Shown piece by piece: positions 1 to 10,200 of a DNA stretch of 64,000 nt. Positions within the stretch are counted from its first letter, which is position 1. Each line of letters opens with the position of its first letter. Under the pieces are notes generated by a model. The model had not been told where the DNA came from. It saw nothing but the letters and a program-made list of their open reading frames with translations, and ran no database searches. The DNA comes from Aromatoleum aromaticum EbN1 (lineage in GTDB: Bacteria > Pseudomonadota > Gammaproteobacteria > Burkholderiales > Rhodocyclaceae). The DNA lies in the NCBI RefSeq assembly GCF_000025965.1, contig NC_006513.1:310001-374000 (forward strand). The letters run 5' to 3'. Made by a program: the position numbers and the translations under genes.

Positions 1-271
1 AAATCAGCGTACGGAACGCATAATCAGTGTATCGGGTCAGTTGCATCGCGGGCTCTTCGCATGTCCCGGCACTTCTGCCCTCCTCCCGCTGGCAGACCCA
101 AACGGGACGGACCGGGCAATCGGCCGTACACGACAGATTAGCACGTGGCCATCGATAGGTGTATCTGGCATGCAGCTTATGAGGAAGCGAGCGGCCCTTT
201 CGAGCCGCCCGCATTCTGTTTCTGCTCGTCACCGAAGGCGACGCAGCGATCGTCGATAGCGCTAACGGGCC
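1..271. other. Intergenic, no gene seen
   Basis: No credible gene is visible here. On the minus strand just downstream of the flavorubredoxin gene (about 190-225) an imperfect GC-rich hairpin with GCGGC/GCCGC arms could slow transcription, but it lacks a T run, so I do not call a terminator. Confidence 0.4.
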
Positions 272-2935
272 TCAGAGCAGTGCCGGCAACTGTTGCAGCA
301 GCGCCATGCCGTTGCCGAGATGCTTGCCGGTCACGACGTATCCCACCAGTTCGCCCTCGTCATTGACCGCCTTGCCCGTCAGGCCGGTTTCATCGGCATC
401 CACCGTCCATTGAAGGCCGTCGGCGACCGTCACGCCGCCGACCTGGATCGGCATCGCGGGCGTTTTCACCATCGTCGGCATCGCCGGCAGGCGCAACCCG
501 GTGCGCTCGCCAGCGAGCGTTTTCGCCAGCGCCTGGGCCGCCAGCGACAGCGGATGCATGAACGGCAGCACCCGTCCTTCGATCTCGGCGCAGTCGCCCA
601 GCGCATAGATATGCGCGCTGCTGCTCTGCAACTGCGGATCGACCCGGATTCCCCGATTGACCTGGAGGCCGGCTGCCTCCGCGAGTTCAGTGCGCGGCCG
701 CACGCCCGCCGCCGACACCACCGTATCCACTTCAAACGTTTCCCCGTCCGAAAGCCGCACGGTGGCCCCTCCGGCGCTCGAGTCGATCGACACGATGTTT
801 TGGCCCAGATGCAGCCGGCACCCTTTCTGCACCAGCCTGGCTTCCAGTTCCTGGCTGACGAACTCGGGCAACACCTTGGCAAGCGTACGGGGGGCGATGT
901 CGGTCAGCCACACCTGCTGCCCGCCTTCGGCCAGATCGAGCGCAACCTCGGTGCCGGTCAGGCCCGCTCCGATCACCAGCACCCGCTTTCCCTGCGAGAG
1001 CTGGTGCAGATACGTTTCGTAGTCCGCGAGATTGTTCAGCGTGATCACCCGATCGACAGCGTTTCCTTCGAGCGGAGGGATCCACGGAGTTGCACCGAGC
1101 GCGAGGACGAGATCCCTGTAAGGCTGGATTTCGCCCGCGAAACTGATCGTCTTCGCTTCGGCGTCGATCGAATCCACCCGCGTATGCGTCTTGATCGTGA
1201 CGTTGAACTCGCGGGCGAGCTCTTCTGGTGAACGCTGCACCAGATCCGATGGCCCGAGCTTGCGGCTGAAGCCATGGACCAGTTGGGGCTTCGGATAGTC
1301 CGCGCCAGCGTCCGCGGTGATCACCAGCACCGGAGTGTCCTGATCCTGTGCGCGGAAAGCCCGGACCAGTTGGTAAGTGGCGCTGCCGCCGCCGATGATC
1401 ACGACCGGCGCGGGCTGCAGTCCGTCCCCCCGGGAAGCGTCCGCCGCGCCGTCCCGACGCGGATGCAGGGGCTCGAACTCGGTTTTGCCGAGGAGGCATT
1501 CGGGGCACAGGAACGTTTCCGGCACCTCGGACCATGGCGTGCCGGCATGGACGCCCTGCCCCGATTCTCCCTTGGCCGGGTCATAAACCCAGCCGCAGGT
1601 CCGGCACCTCATCGAACCGCCGTCAGCCTCCGCGACGTTCGGGGTCGCAGTCGCTGCTGCAACGGGCTTTGCGGCCGGGCGGACCGGTTGTCGGGCGAAC
1701 GCTGACGCAGGAGCGCTATCCCCGGCCTCGACAGGGACGTAATCGCCACGCCATTGCTGCGCAACGCGCCGGCCGAACGCGAGGCATTCGTCGAGCGCGC
1801 CGTCGGTGGGCTTCCAGACCGCTTCGATCCCGCCGCTGACCTTGAAGCCCGCCTCCTCCAGCCGCTGAGCGATCCGGTCCACGGCGCCGCCGGCCCAGCC
1901 GTGGCTGCCGAACGAGGCCGCGTGCTTGCCGCGGAAACGCAGGCCGCGCATTTCTTCGAGCAGCGCCGCGACATGGGGCAGCATGCCGTTGTTGACGGTC
2001 GGAGAGCCGACCAGAATGCCTTTCGACTTGAACACCTGCGTCAGCACGTCGTTCTTGTCCGAGATGGCGAGGTTGAACATCTTCACTTCCACCGACGGGT
2101 CGGCCGAACGAATCCCTTTCGTGATCGCCTCCGCCATCTGCCGGGTGCCGTTCCACATCGTGTCGTAGATCAGCGTGATCTGGTTTTCCTGGTAATCGTC
2201 GGCCCACGCCAGGTACTGCTCGACGATCTGCGCCGGATTGTCGCGCCAGATGACTCCGTGGGCCGTGCAGATCATTTCCAGCGGCAGCTTGAACGACAGC
2301 ACTTCGTGGATTTTCGCGGCAACACGCGCACTGAACGGCGTCAGGATGTTCGCATAATACTTGAGGCACTCGGCGCGCAGTTCCTCCTGGTCCACGAGGT
2401 CGTTGAACATCTGCTCGCTGGCGTAATGCTGGCCGAAGGCGTCATTGCTGAACAGCACTGCATCCCCGGCGAGGTACGTCATCATGCTGTCCGGCCAGTG
2501 CAGCATCGGGGCCTCGACGAATACGAACTGCTTGCCATTGCCCAGATCCAGCGTATCCCCGGTCTTGACGACTTTGAAATTCCAGTCCTTGTGAAAATGT
2601 CCTTTCAGGGACTTGACGCCGTTTTCTGTGCAGTAGATCGGCGTGTCGGGAATCCTCGCCAGCAATGCCGGCAATGCGCCGCTGTGGTCGATTTCGGCGT
2701 GGTTCGCGATGATGTAGTCGATCTTGTGAAGATCGATTTCCTTTTCCAGATTGTCGATGAACTCCTGTGCGTACGGGCTCCACACGGTATCGATCAACGC
2801 GACCTTTTCCTCACGCACGAGATAGCTGTTATAGCTCGAACCCTTGTGCGTCGAGTATTCGGCACCATGGAATTCCCGCAGCTCCCAATCCTGTTTTCCG
2901 ACCCACGTGATATTACTTTTCACAGCAAACGACAT
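272..2935 (-). CDS. norV: Flavorubredoxin fused to its reductase (NorV-NorW type NO reductase)
   Basis: An 887-residue cytoplasmic protein expected to reduce nitric oxide (possibly O2) at a diiron site with electrons from NADH. Residues 1-250 are a metallo-beta-lactamase-like diiron domain with the ligand motif NHAEIDH (H79, E81, D83, H84); about 255-400 is a flavodoxin (FMN) domain; about 440-490 is a rubredoxin with two Cys-x2-Cys pairs (CRTC, CPEC); about 510-887 is an FAD/NADH oxidoreductase with a GGGSA dinucleotide motif. E. coli splits these functions between NorV and NorW, so here the whole electron chain is one polypeptide. Start chosen at 2935 because AGGAG (2942-2946) lies six bases upstream; a longer in-frame start at 2977 lacks this. 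Visible domains make the family certain; the NO role is from family knowledge. Confidence 0.93.
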   Translation of the reverse strand: MSFAVKSNITWVGKQDWELREFHGAEYSTHKGSSYNSYLVREEKVALIDTVWSPYAQEFIDNLEKEIDLHKIDYIIANHAEIDHSGALPALLARIPDTPIYCTENGVKSLKGHFHKDWNFKVVKTGDTLDLGNGKQFVFVEAPMLHWPDSMMTYLAGDAVLFSNDAFGQHYASEQMFNDLVDQEELRAECLKYYANILTPFSARVAAKIHEVLSFKLPLEMICTAHGVIWRDNPAQIVEQYLAWADDYQENQITLIYDTMWNGTRQMAEAITKGIRSADPSVEVKMFNLAISDKNDVLTQVFKSKGILVGSPTVNNGMLPHVAALLEEMRGLRFRGKHAASFGSHGWAGGAVDRIAQRLEEAGFKVSGGIEAVWKPTDGALDECLAFGRRVAQQWRGDYVPVEAGDSAPASAFARQPVRPAAKPVAAATATPNVAEADGGSMRCRTCGWVYDPAKGESGQGVHAGTPWSEVPETFLCPECLLGKTEFEPLHPRRDGAADASRGDGLQPAPVVIIGGGSATYQLVRAFRAQDQDTPVLVITADAGADYPKPQLVHGFSRKLGPSDLVQRSPEELAREFNVTIKTHTRVDSIDAEAKTISFAGEIQPYRDLVLALGATPWIPPLEGNAVDRVITLNNLADYETYLHQLSQGKRVLVIGAGLTGTEVALDLAEGGQQVWLTDIAPRTLAKVLPEFVSQELEARLVQKGCRLHLGQNIVSIDSSAGGATVRLSDGETFEVDTVVSAAGVRPRTELAEAAGLQVNRGIRVDPQLQSSSAHIYALGDCAEIEGRVLPFMHPLSLAAQALAKTLAGERTGLRLPAMPTMVKTPAMPIQVGGVTVADGLQWTVDADETGLTGKAVNDEGELVGYVVTGKHLGNGMALLQQLPALL

Positions 2936-2946
2936 CGCACGCTCCT

Positions 2947-3559
2947 GATTATATAAAGGTGCCAGCCCCTGAAACACAGGGTGCTACCCATGAATTTTTA
3001 ATAAATAAGCTATATGCTTCTTTATCGTATCAACTTGCATTTAACGGCATGAAACAGAAACATGAGTATGCCCCCGTTATTCTGCCCATACACCGCTTAA
3101 AGCACCGATTTCACGCTACAACAAGCTACGACTGAAATCTTGCAGCCCTGCCGAAAGCAAGGATTGCAGGCTATCAGAAGATATATATTCCTTGCAACTT
3201 CAAATTGAATTAATTTCTGCCCTCTTTCCCCATAGCCGAAATCTGCAAGGATTTAAATTGACCCTCGTCAATTTCGGCCATGGCCCAGCCATCGTCATTA
3301 TTTACACATCATCAATCCCCTTGCGGGATCATCGTTTTTTCCCCGTGAAGCCGAAAGGGGTATTTTCGCGCCTTCCCGCAACATGACTCCCCCGCCTGTT
3401 TATGGGCGAATTTCCATGATGCCATGACGGTTTAATCCTGATTTGCAAAAAATAATCTAAATCAAAGCTTGCAATCACGGCAGCTCTTATTCTGAATCAC
3501 GACGCAACTGAATTGCGCCAACAATCATGTTAATTGTGACATTATCTTCGGAGCTAAAA
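2947..3559. other. Long divergent intergenic region
   Basis: About 600 bases, visibly AT-richer than the neighbouring genes, separating the flavorubredoxin gene (minus) from a small exported protein (plus). It carries an FNR-like site (separate entry). A half-matching NsrR-like sequence is discussed among the rejected items. The 64-codon open frame at 3192-3386 has no good ribosome site and no recognisable features, so it is not called. Confidence 0.5.
3452..3465. promoter_or_regulatory. FNR/ANR-like binding site (candidate)
   Basis: ATAATCTAAATCAA reads on the other strand as TTGAT-N4-ATTAT, matching 8 of 10 informative bases of the FNR/ANR consensus TTGAT-N4-ATCAA. It lies about 95 bases upstream of the small exported protein gene and could also serve the divergent NO reductase gene, which would fit anaerobic control. 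Single site, by eye; not proven. Confidence 0.4.
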
Positions 3560-3889
3560 ATGCAGAAATATCTGAAAAATACAGGCGTCGCTCTTGTCGC
3601 CGCATTGGGCGCCTCCGTCGCCATCGCCGATTCTTCATCGGCACCGGTGCGCATCGGGGCCGAAGCGGCGTCGCACAATCACGTTGTGCACGCGACCGCC
3701 GGATTCCAGAACGAAGCGGTGGTGAATGGGTGGCGCCGTGTCGAAGGAGAAGCCGTCTGGGTGCTCGACATGAAGACGCCCGCGGGCCCGGAAGGAAAAA
3801 CGCGCGCCCAGGTCCATCAGGAGCTGATCGCCTTTCAGAACGACCCGGAAGCGCTCCGGCGGCACGCCAGTTTCTATCAGTGGCCGTGA
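3560..3889 (+). CDS. Small exported protein, DUF4148-like
   Basis: 109 residues. Begins with a signal peptide (MQKYLKNTG, then an Ala/Val-rich core, cut probably near AIA-DSS), so the mature protein should be periplasmic. The C-terminal part (TRAQVHQEL, then a short helix ending FYQWP) resembles the small periplasmic DUF4148 proteins common in Betaproteobacteria; function unknown. Start chosen at 3560 because GGAG (3550-3553) precedes it; an in-frame earlier start at 3527 would spoil the signal peptide. An FNR-like box lies upstream. No downstream partner is evident. Confidence 0.7.
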   Translation: MQKYLKNTGVALVAALGASVAIADSSSAPVRIGAEAASHNHVVHATAGFQNEAVVNGWRRVEGEAVWVLDMKTPAGPEGKTRAQVHQELIAFQNDPEALRRHASFYQWP

Positions 3890-4055
3890 CGTCGGGGAGC
3901 CGCGCTCCTCGTAAGCCAAACCGATAACGCCGCCGGATTTTGCCGGTTTCACGCGTGAAGACGGACAGGCGGCGCGGGCCGGAAATTCACCCCAGGCTTG
4001 ACGGCACCTCTGTAGCGGCCATGCTGTACGGATCGACGCCTATGGAGTGCCGATC

Positions 4056-4757
4056 ATGAAGTTCGCGCGACGCCACACTGAACGTCACCGCACCGATCGC
4101 CTCGGCTGGATGCGTGCTGCCGTGCTCGGCGCCAACGACGGCATCGTTTCGACGGCCAGCCTCGTGGTCGGCGTCGCGGCTGCCGGGTCAGGTCAGGGGG
4201 CTGCCCTCGTGGCCGGTGTCGCCGGACTGGTGGCGGGAGCGATGTCGATGGCCGCAGGCGAATATGTATCGGTGCATTCGCAGGCCGATGCGGAAAATGC
4301 CGACCTGTCGCGCGAGCGCACCGAACTCGAGCGGCAGCCCATCGCCGAACACCGCGAGCTGGCCGCGATTTATATCGCGCGCGGCCTCGAACCGGGTCTC
4401 GCACACCAGGTTGCCGACCAGCTGATGGCACACGACGCGCTCGGCGCCCACGCGCGCGACGAACTCGGAATTTCCGCAACGCTGAGCGCACGGCCGGTCC
4501 AGGCCGCGCTGTCGTCGGCCGCGAGCTTCGCGGTCGGAGCAGCGCTGCCGCTCGCGGTGACGGCGCTGGCCCCTGCGCAGGGCCTGATCGCGTGGGTTTC
4601 GGGGACGTCGCTCGCGTTCCTCGCCCTGCTCGGCGCCGTTGCCGCCCGCGTCGGCGGCGCCTCCGTGCCGACAGGGGCCTGGCGCGTCACGTTCTGGGGC
4701 GCGCTCGCGATGGCCGTCACTGCCGGCGTCGGGGCGCTGTTCGGGGCGGTTGCTTGA
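4056..4757 (+). CDS. VIT1/CCC1-family membrane transporter
   Basis: 233 residues, a VIT/Ccc1 family protein; relatives move Fe2+ or Mn2+ across membranes. Visible marks are the N-terminal LGANDGIVSTASL signature in the first membrane helix, a second helix with GAMSMAAGEYVSV, a charged central segment (about 80-140, rich in Glu and His, the metal-binding domain region of this family) and two or three hydrophobic segments at the C-terminus. GGAG at 4044-4047 sets the start at 4056 rather than the GTG at 4047. Stands alone between a periplasmic protein and a convergent hydrolase. Substrate not determinable from sequence. Confidence 0.88.
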   Translation: MKFARRHTERHRTDRLGWMRAAVLGANDGIVSTASLVVGVAAAGSGQGAALVAGVAGLVAGAMSMAAGEYVSVHSQADAENADLSRERTELERQPIAEHRELAAIYIARGLEPGLAHQVADQLMAHDALGAHARDELGISATLSARPVQAALSSAASFAVGAALPLAVTALAPAQGLIAWVSGTSLAFLALLGAVAARVGGASVPTGAWRVTFWGALAMAVTAGVGALFGAVA

Positions 4758-4778
4758 GGCGGTGACGAACGACCGTTG

Positions 4779-5507
4779 TCAGGTTCCCGGCGTCTTCGGC
4801 GGCATCGCGAGCGCCGCCAGCCAGTCGCGCAGCAGCCCGGTCACCTGTTCGGGCTGCTCGAGCGGCACGAGATGCCCGCATTCCTCGATGACGTGAAGCC
4901 GCGCCCCGGAAATCCCCGCAGCCAGTTCACGGTGCACGTCCGGCGGCGTGATGACGTCATCCTGGCCGCACAGGACGAGCGTCGGGCATTCGATGTCGGC
5001 GAGCGTGGGCCGGCTGTCCGCGCGGCTGATGATCGCGCGCTGCTGGCGTACGAACACTTCGTACCCGAGCCCGGTCGCCATCGACTGGAACACGCCGCCC
5101 ACCTCGGGGGTGTTCGCATGGTCCGGGTGCGCCATGCGCGCCAGCAGTTTTTCGATGACTGCCGGAAAATCGGTGGCACCGAGTTCGATGAGCTCCTCGC
5201 GCGCCGCCGTGCCGTCGGGAGTGTCGGGGCGCGCGCTCGTGCTGAGCAGCGCCAGGGCACGTACACGGTGCGGTGCCCGGCGCAGGATCTCGAAGGCGAC
5301 ATACCCGCCCATCGACATCCCGGCGAGCACGAACGGACCATCCGGCGCTTGCGCCAGCGCATCGTCCGCAAGACCGCTCATCGAATCCGAACCGGTCAGG
5401 TCGGCGATCGTGATGCCGGCCACGTCCGCCAGCCCCTCTGCCTGGTGCTCGAACAGGCTCGCCCCGTTCAGCAGTCCCGGCAACAAAAGCAGGTTCATCT
5501 TTTCCAT
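4779..5507 (-). CDS. Alpha/beta-hydrolase fold protein
   Basis: 242 residues, alpha/beta-hydrolase family (probable soluble esterase or lactonase-like enzyme). The nucleophile elbow GMSMG puts the catalytic Ser at residue 65; the acid is probably an Asp in GQDDVITP and the His is in CGHLVPLEQP near the C-terminus, so the triad is complete. The short LLLLPG start supplies the oxyanion region. AGAGGAA precedes the ATG. Convergent with the VIT gene, 21 bases apart. Substrate unknown. Confidence 0.88.
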   Translation of the reverse strand: MEKMNLLLLPGLLNGASLFEHQAEGLADVAGITIADLTGSDSMSGLADDALAQAPDGPFVLAGMSMGGYVAFEILRRAPHRVRALALLSTSARPDTPDGTAAREELIELGATDFPAVIEKLLARMAHPDHANTPEVGGVFQSMATGLGYEVFVRQQRAIISRADSRPTLADIECPTLVLCGQDDVITPPDVHRELAAGISGARLHVIEECGHLVPLEQPEQVTGLLRDWLAALAMPPKTPGT

Positions 5508-5633
5508 GTCGATTCCTCTCTCGATCTGTCACCAGGACGGCAGTGCGCCCCCGAAACCCTGAATCCAGTCTAGTCCCCCCGGCCGGCCGAGTCGAACCGC
5601 CGCAAGGTGCGGGATTTGCGCGCCCCGGCCCCG

Positions 5634-6926
5634 TCACAGCTGCGACTTCAGCGGCAGCACGAATTTCTCGATCAGCTTGTCCTTCATCGGCCGCTGTTGC
5701 CACATTTCATAGGTGTAGCGCTGCGCCTGCGCGAGGTCGGACTCGAAGACCGCGATCATTTTCTCGGCGAACGGCCGGTCGTAGAGATTGAGGCTCGCCT
5801 CATCGTTGAGGCGGAACGAACGGATGTCGAAATTGGTGGATCCGACCGACACCACCTCGCGGTCGATCACCAGCAGCTTCGTGTGCAGCATCGTCGGCTG
5901 GTATTCGTGGATCTCGATGTCGGCCTGCAGCAGCGGCCCCCATCCGGCTTTCGACGCGAACCGCACTGCGTCCGAATCGATGTACGGGCCGGGCAGCAGC
6001 ACGCGGACGCGCACCCCGCGTTCCCGGGCGGCGATCAACGCCTTGACGATCAGCTCGTCCGGCACGAAGTACGATGCGGCGAGGTCGATCGAATGTTTCG
6101 CGGCGCTCACTGCCATCATGTACATCAGGTGCATGCTCTCGCTGCCGCCCGACGGCGACGCGAGGAAGAGATGCGCGGCCACGTCTCCGACCGGCGACAG
6201 CTCCGGGAAATAGGCCGGACCGCTGAGCACTTCGCCGGTCGTCTTGATCCAGTTGTCGTTGAACGCCGCCTGCATCTGCGCGACGGCCGGGCCCTCGATG
6301 CGGTAATGGGAATCGCGCCAATGTTCGGGATCCTGCGCGTGTCCGAGCCATTGGTCCGCGACCCCGACGCCGCCGGTGAAGCCGATGCGTCCGTCGACAA
6401 CCAGCAACTTGCGGTGCGTACGGTTGTTGAGCCGGTCGAGCGAGTACCAGTGCAACGGCCGGTAGCGATGGACCCGCACCCCGGCCTGCTCCATCTTCCG
6501 CAGCAGGCGCTCGTCCATCTTGATGCTGCCCGCCCAGTCGATCGTGACATGGACCGGAATCCCGGCCTGCGCGCGCTCGGCCAGCGCATCGGAGAATTCC
6601 CTGCCGATTTCGCCGGACCAGTAGATGTACGTCTCGAACGTGATCGAAGTGCGAGCGCCACGAATGGCCTGCAACATCGCCGGGAATATCTCATCACCGT
6701 TCTGCAGTGCAGTGACGCGATTGCCCGCGATGATCGGCGGCCCGAGCAGCACCGACATCTCGCGCCGGAACTGCGGCGCGGCGACGGGGAAGCGGTGCGC
6801 GAGCACCTGTTCCAGCTTCTTTTCCGGCGTGGAGAAGTTCATCCCCACCAACGCCACGACTCCGGTGCCCACCGCCGTGATCGCGGCGGTCCAGAGCATG
6901 CGTTTGGACATCCATTTTCGTGGCAT
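5634..6926 (-). CDS. Phospholipase D-like protein, cardiolipin synthase type
   Basis: 430 residues with an N-terminal membrane anchor (MPRKWMSKRM followed by a hydrophobic stretch) and two PLD-type HKD motifs: HRKLLVVDG near residue 171 with GFTGG after it, and HTKLLVIDR near 347 followed by GSTNFD. This two-motif arrangement is that of bacterial cardiolipin synthases (ClsB-like), which join phosphatidylglycerol or phosphatidylethanolamine molecules at the inner membrane. An upstream in-frame start at 7016 exists, but the 6926 start has AGGG at a reasonable distance and gives a normal anchor. No operon partner. Confidence 0.88.
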   Translation of the reverse strand: MPRKWMSKRMLWTAAITAVGTGVVALVGMNFSTPEKKLEQVLAHRFPVAAPQFRREMSVLLGPPIIAGNRVTALQNGDEIFPAMLQAIRGARTSITFETYIYWSGEIGREFSDALAERAQAGIPVHVTIDWAGSIKMDERLLRKMEQAGVRVHRYRPLHWYSLDRLNNRTHRKLLVVDGRIGFTGGVGVADQWLGHAQDPEHWRDSHYRIEGPAVAQMQAAFNDNWIKTTGEVLSGPAYFPELSPVGDVAAHLFLASPSGGSESMHLMYMMAVSAAKHSIDLAASYFVPDELIVKALIAARERGVRVRVLLPGPYIDSDAVRFASKAGWGPLLQADIEIHEYQPTMLHTKLLVIDREVVSVGSTNFDIRSFRLNDEASLNLYDRPFAEKMIAVFESDLAQAQRYTYEMWQQRPMKDKLIEKFVLPLKSQL

Positions 6927-7295
6927 CGAAAGGCCCTTTCGGCGAGATGCAGACAGTCCGACGCGGCAGGCTCGCGTTCTGCCGGTCACGTGGGAAATTG
7001 AAACACAGAAGCGCATGAGGAGGTGAGGCCTGCTTACCCGAAGTGACCTCTCCAGCCCGGTGCGGGGGCGGCTCGGCAGCGTATCTGCACCAGTCGGTTG
7101 TCAAAACGCTCTCATAACGCCCCCCGGCGGGGTTCGGCCTTGCGGAGGGCAGTGCGTGAGGCCGTCCAACCGTGCAAGAATCTCGTCCACCCGTCGCATG
7201 CCCGCCGCGCTCGATCGCGGGCTCAGGTGACGGCCGGATGTGTACGCGAACGGCAGCCGCAGTCCCCGATCGCGCTTTCAGGAGTCCTCCTCGCG
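6927..7295. other. Divergent intergenic region, cls-like / putA
   Basis: 369 bases between two divergent genes, so it must hold both promoters, but I see no convincing -35/-10 pair, operator or structure. Reading frames through it are extensions of the neighbouring genes without their own ribosome sites. Confidence 0.4.
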
Positions 7296-10200
7296 ATGAA
7301 GCCCGAAATCCCTGATCCCGCCACTGCCGCCCTCCCCGCCGCTGCCCGTTCCGAACTGCGCCGGCGCATCGACACTGCCTGGCGAACGCCCGAACCCGAA
7401 TGCGTGCCGCCGCTGATCCGCGCCGCGCGGATCGATGCCGCACTGCAGGCGCGCATTCGCGCGCAGGCACGCGAGCTGGTCGCAGGCCTGCGCGCGACGC
7501 GCACACACTCCAGCGGCGTCGACGCGCTGATGAAGGAGTTTTCGCTGTCGAGCCAGGAAGGCGTCGCGCTGATGTGCCTCGCCGAAGCGCTGCTCCGCGT
7601 GCCGGACTCCGCGACTGCCGACCGGCTGATCCGCGACAAGCTCGCCCACCGCGACTGGCACGCGCACCTCGGCCACAGCCCGTCGTTGTTCGTCAATGCC
7701 GCGACCTGGGGCCTGCTGGTGACGGGACGGCTGGTGGGGACGAGCAGCGCGCAAGGGCTTTCGAGCGCTCTCACGCGGATGCTCGCGCGCGGCGGCGAAC
7801 CGCTGATCCGTCGCGGCATGGACCTGGCGATGCGCCTGCTCGGCGAACAGTTCGTCACCGGCCGCAACATCGCCGAAGCGCTCGAGCGCAGCGCGGCGGC
7901 GCGCCGGCGCGGCTACCGCTACTCGTTCGACATGCTCGGCGAAGCGGCGATGACGGCGGCCGACGCGCAGCGCTACCTCGCCGGCTACGAGCAGGCGATC
8001 CACGCCATCGGCAAGGCGTCGGCCGGCCGTGGCGTCGTCGACGGCGACGGCATTTCGGTCAAGCTGTCGGCGCTGCATCCGCGCTACGTGTGGTCGCAGC
8101 GCGGGCGCGTGCTCGCCGAGCTGCTGCCGCGGCTGAAGTCACTGTGCATGCTGGCAAGGCACTACGACCTCGGCCTGAACATCGACGCCGAGGAAGCCGA
8201 CCGCCTGGAGCTGTCGCTCGACCTGCTCGAAGCGCTCGCGCTCGACGACGAGCTCGCCGGCTGGCAAGGCCTGGGCTTCGTCGTGCAGGCGTACCAGAAA
8301 CGCGCGCCGCGCGTCGTCGACTGGATCATCGAGCTGGCCCGGCGCAGCGGCCGGCGCCTGATGGTGCGGCTCGTCAAGGGCGCGTACTGGGACGCAGAAA
8401 TCAAGCGCGCCCAGGTCGAGGGCCTCGCCGGCTACCCCGTGTTCACGCGCAAGCTCTACACGGATGTCGCTTACCTCGCATGCGCCAGACAGCTGCTCGC
8501 AGCACGCGACGTCCTCTATCCGCAGTTCGCGACGCACAACGCCCACACGCTTTCGGCGGTGTTCCAGCTCGCGGGCGACGACTACGCGGCCGGCGACTAC
8601 GAGTTCCAGTGCCTGCACGGCATGGGCGAGCCGCTCTACGACCAGGTCGTCGGCGACACCGGCTCACGGCGCAGGGTACGCATCTACGCTCCGGTCGGCA
8701 GCCACGAGACGCTGCTTGCGTACCTCGTGCGGCGCCTGCTCGAAAACGGCGCGAACTCGAGCTTCGTCAATCGCATCGTGGATGAAAACGTCAGCATCGA
8801 CGCGCTGGTCGCCGATCCGGTCGAGGAAGCGCTGCCGCTCGCCGGCGCACCTCACCCGCGGATTCCGCTGCCGGCCGACCTGTACGGCAGCGAGCGGCGC
8901 AATTCGGCGGGCCACGACCTCGCGAGCGAGCCGGTCCGGCAGCGCATCGGCGCTGCGCTGCAGCTCAGCCGCAGCGTCGTGCGCCGCGCCGGACCGCTGC
9001 TCGCGAACGGGCCAGCATCCCCGGCCTCGCGCGACAACGTGCTCCCTGTGCGCAATCCGGCGGATCACTCCGACGTCGTCGGGATGGTCGTTCACGCCGA
9101 TGAGATCGACGTCGAACGGGCGCTCGCGGCGGCATCCGGCGCCGCGCCGGGCTGGGCGATGCGGGCCGCGGCGGCGCGCGCCGCCTGCCTCGAGCGCGCT
9201 GCCGAACTGATCGAACGCGACACGGACGAACTCGTCGCGCTGGCGGTCCGCGAAGCGGGCAAGTCATGGGCCAATGTCCTCGCGGAAGTGCGCGAGGCCG
9301 TCGATTTCTGCCGCTACTACGCTGCCCGGGTGCGCGACTTCGACAACGCGAGCCATGCCGCGCTCGGACCGGTGCTGTGCATCAGCCCGTGGAATTTCCC
9401 GCTGGCAATTTTCACCGGCCAGATCGCGGCGGCGCTCGCCGCAGGCAACCCGGTGCTCGCCAAACCGGCCGAACAGACTCCGCTGATCGCCACCGCGGCA
9501 GTGGCCCTGTTCCGCGAAGCCGGCGTGCCCGCGGCCGTCCTGCAGTTGCTCCCCGGCCGCGGCGACATCGTCGGCGCCGCGCTGGTGGCCGACCCGCGCG
9601 TGCGCGGCGTGCTGTTCACCGGCTCGGTCGAGGTCGCTACGCGGATCAATCGCGCGCTCGCCAGACGTGGGGGCGACGTGCCGCTGATCGCCGAAACGGG
9701 CGGGCAGAACGCGATGATCGTCGATTCGACGGCGCTCGCCGAGCAGGTGGTCGCCGACGCGATTGCGTCGGCCTTCGACTCCGCCGGCCAGCGCTGCTCG
9801 GCGCTGCGCGTGCTGTGCCTGCAGGACGATGTCGCCGACGCCGTGCTCGCGATGCTGCGGGGCGCGCTCGATGAAATGCGGCTCGGCGACTCGTCGGATG
9901 TGCGCAACGACATCGGTCCGGTCATCGACGCGGACGCGCAGGCGGCGCTCGAGCGCCACGTCGCCGCGATGCAGGCAAGCGGCGCGAGAATCACCCGCCT
10001 CGCGTTGCCGCAGCGCTGCAGCCGGGGCACTTTCGTCGCGCCGACGATCATCGAGGTCGGCGACATCCGCGACGTCGGCGACGAGCACTTCGGTCCGATC
10101 CTGCACGTGCTGCGCTACCGCGCTGAGGAGCTCGACCGCCTCCTCGACGCGATCAACGCGACCGGCTACGGCCTGACGATGGGCGTGCATTCGCGCATCG

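Noticed and set aside
1754-2956. 400-aa plus-strand open frame
   Set aside because: Antisense to the flavorubredoxin gene, no family motif.
2955-2975. Sigma-54 type TGGCAC before the flavorubredoxin gene
   Set aside because: The -12 TTGC element is missing at the required spacing, and the position is too near the start codon.
3031-3053. NsrR-like sequence (AACTTGCATTTAACGGCATG)
   Set aside because: Only one half matches the NsrR consensus; the second half is out of register.
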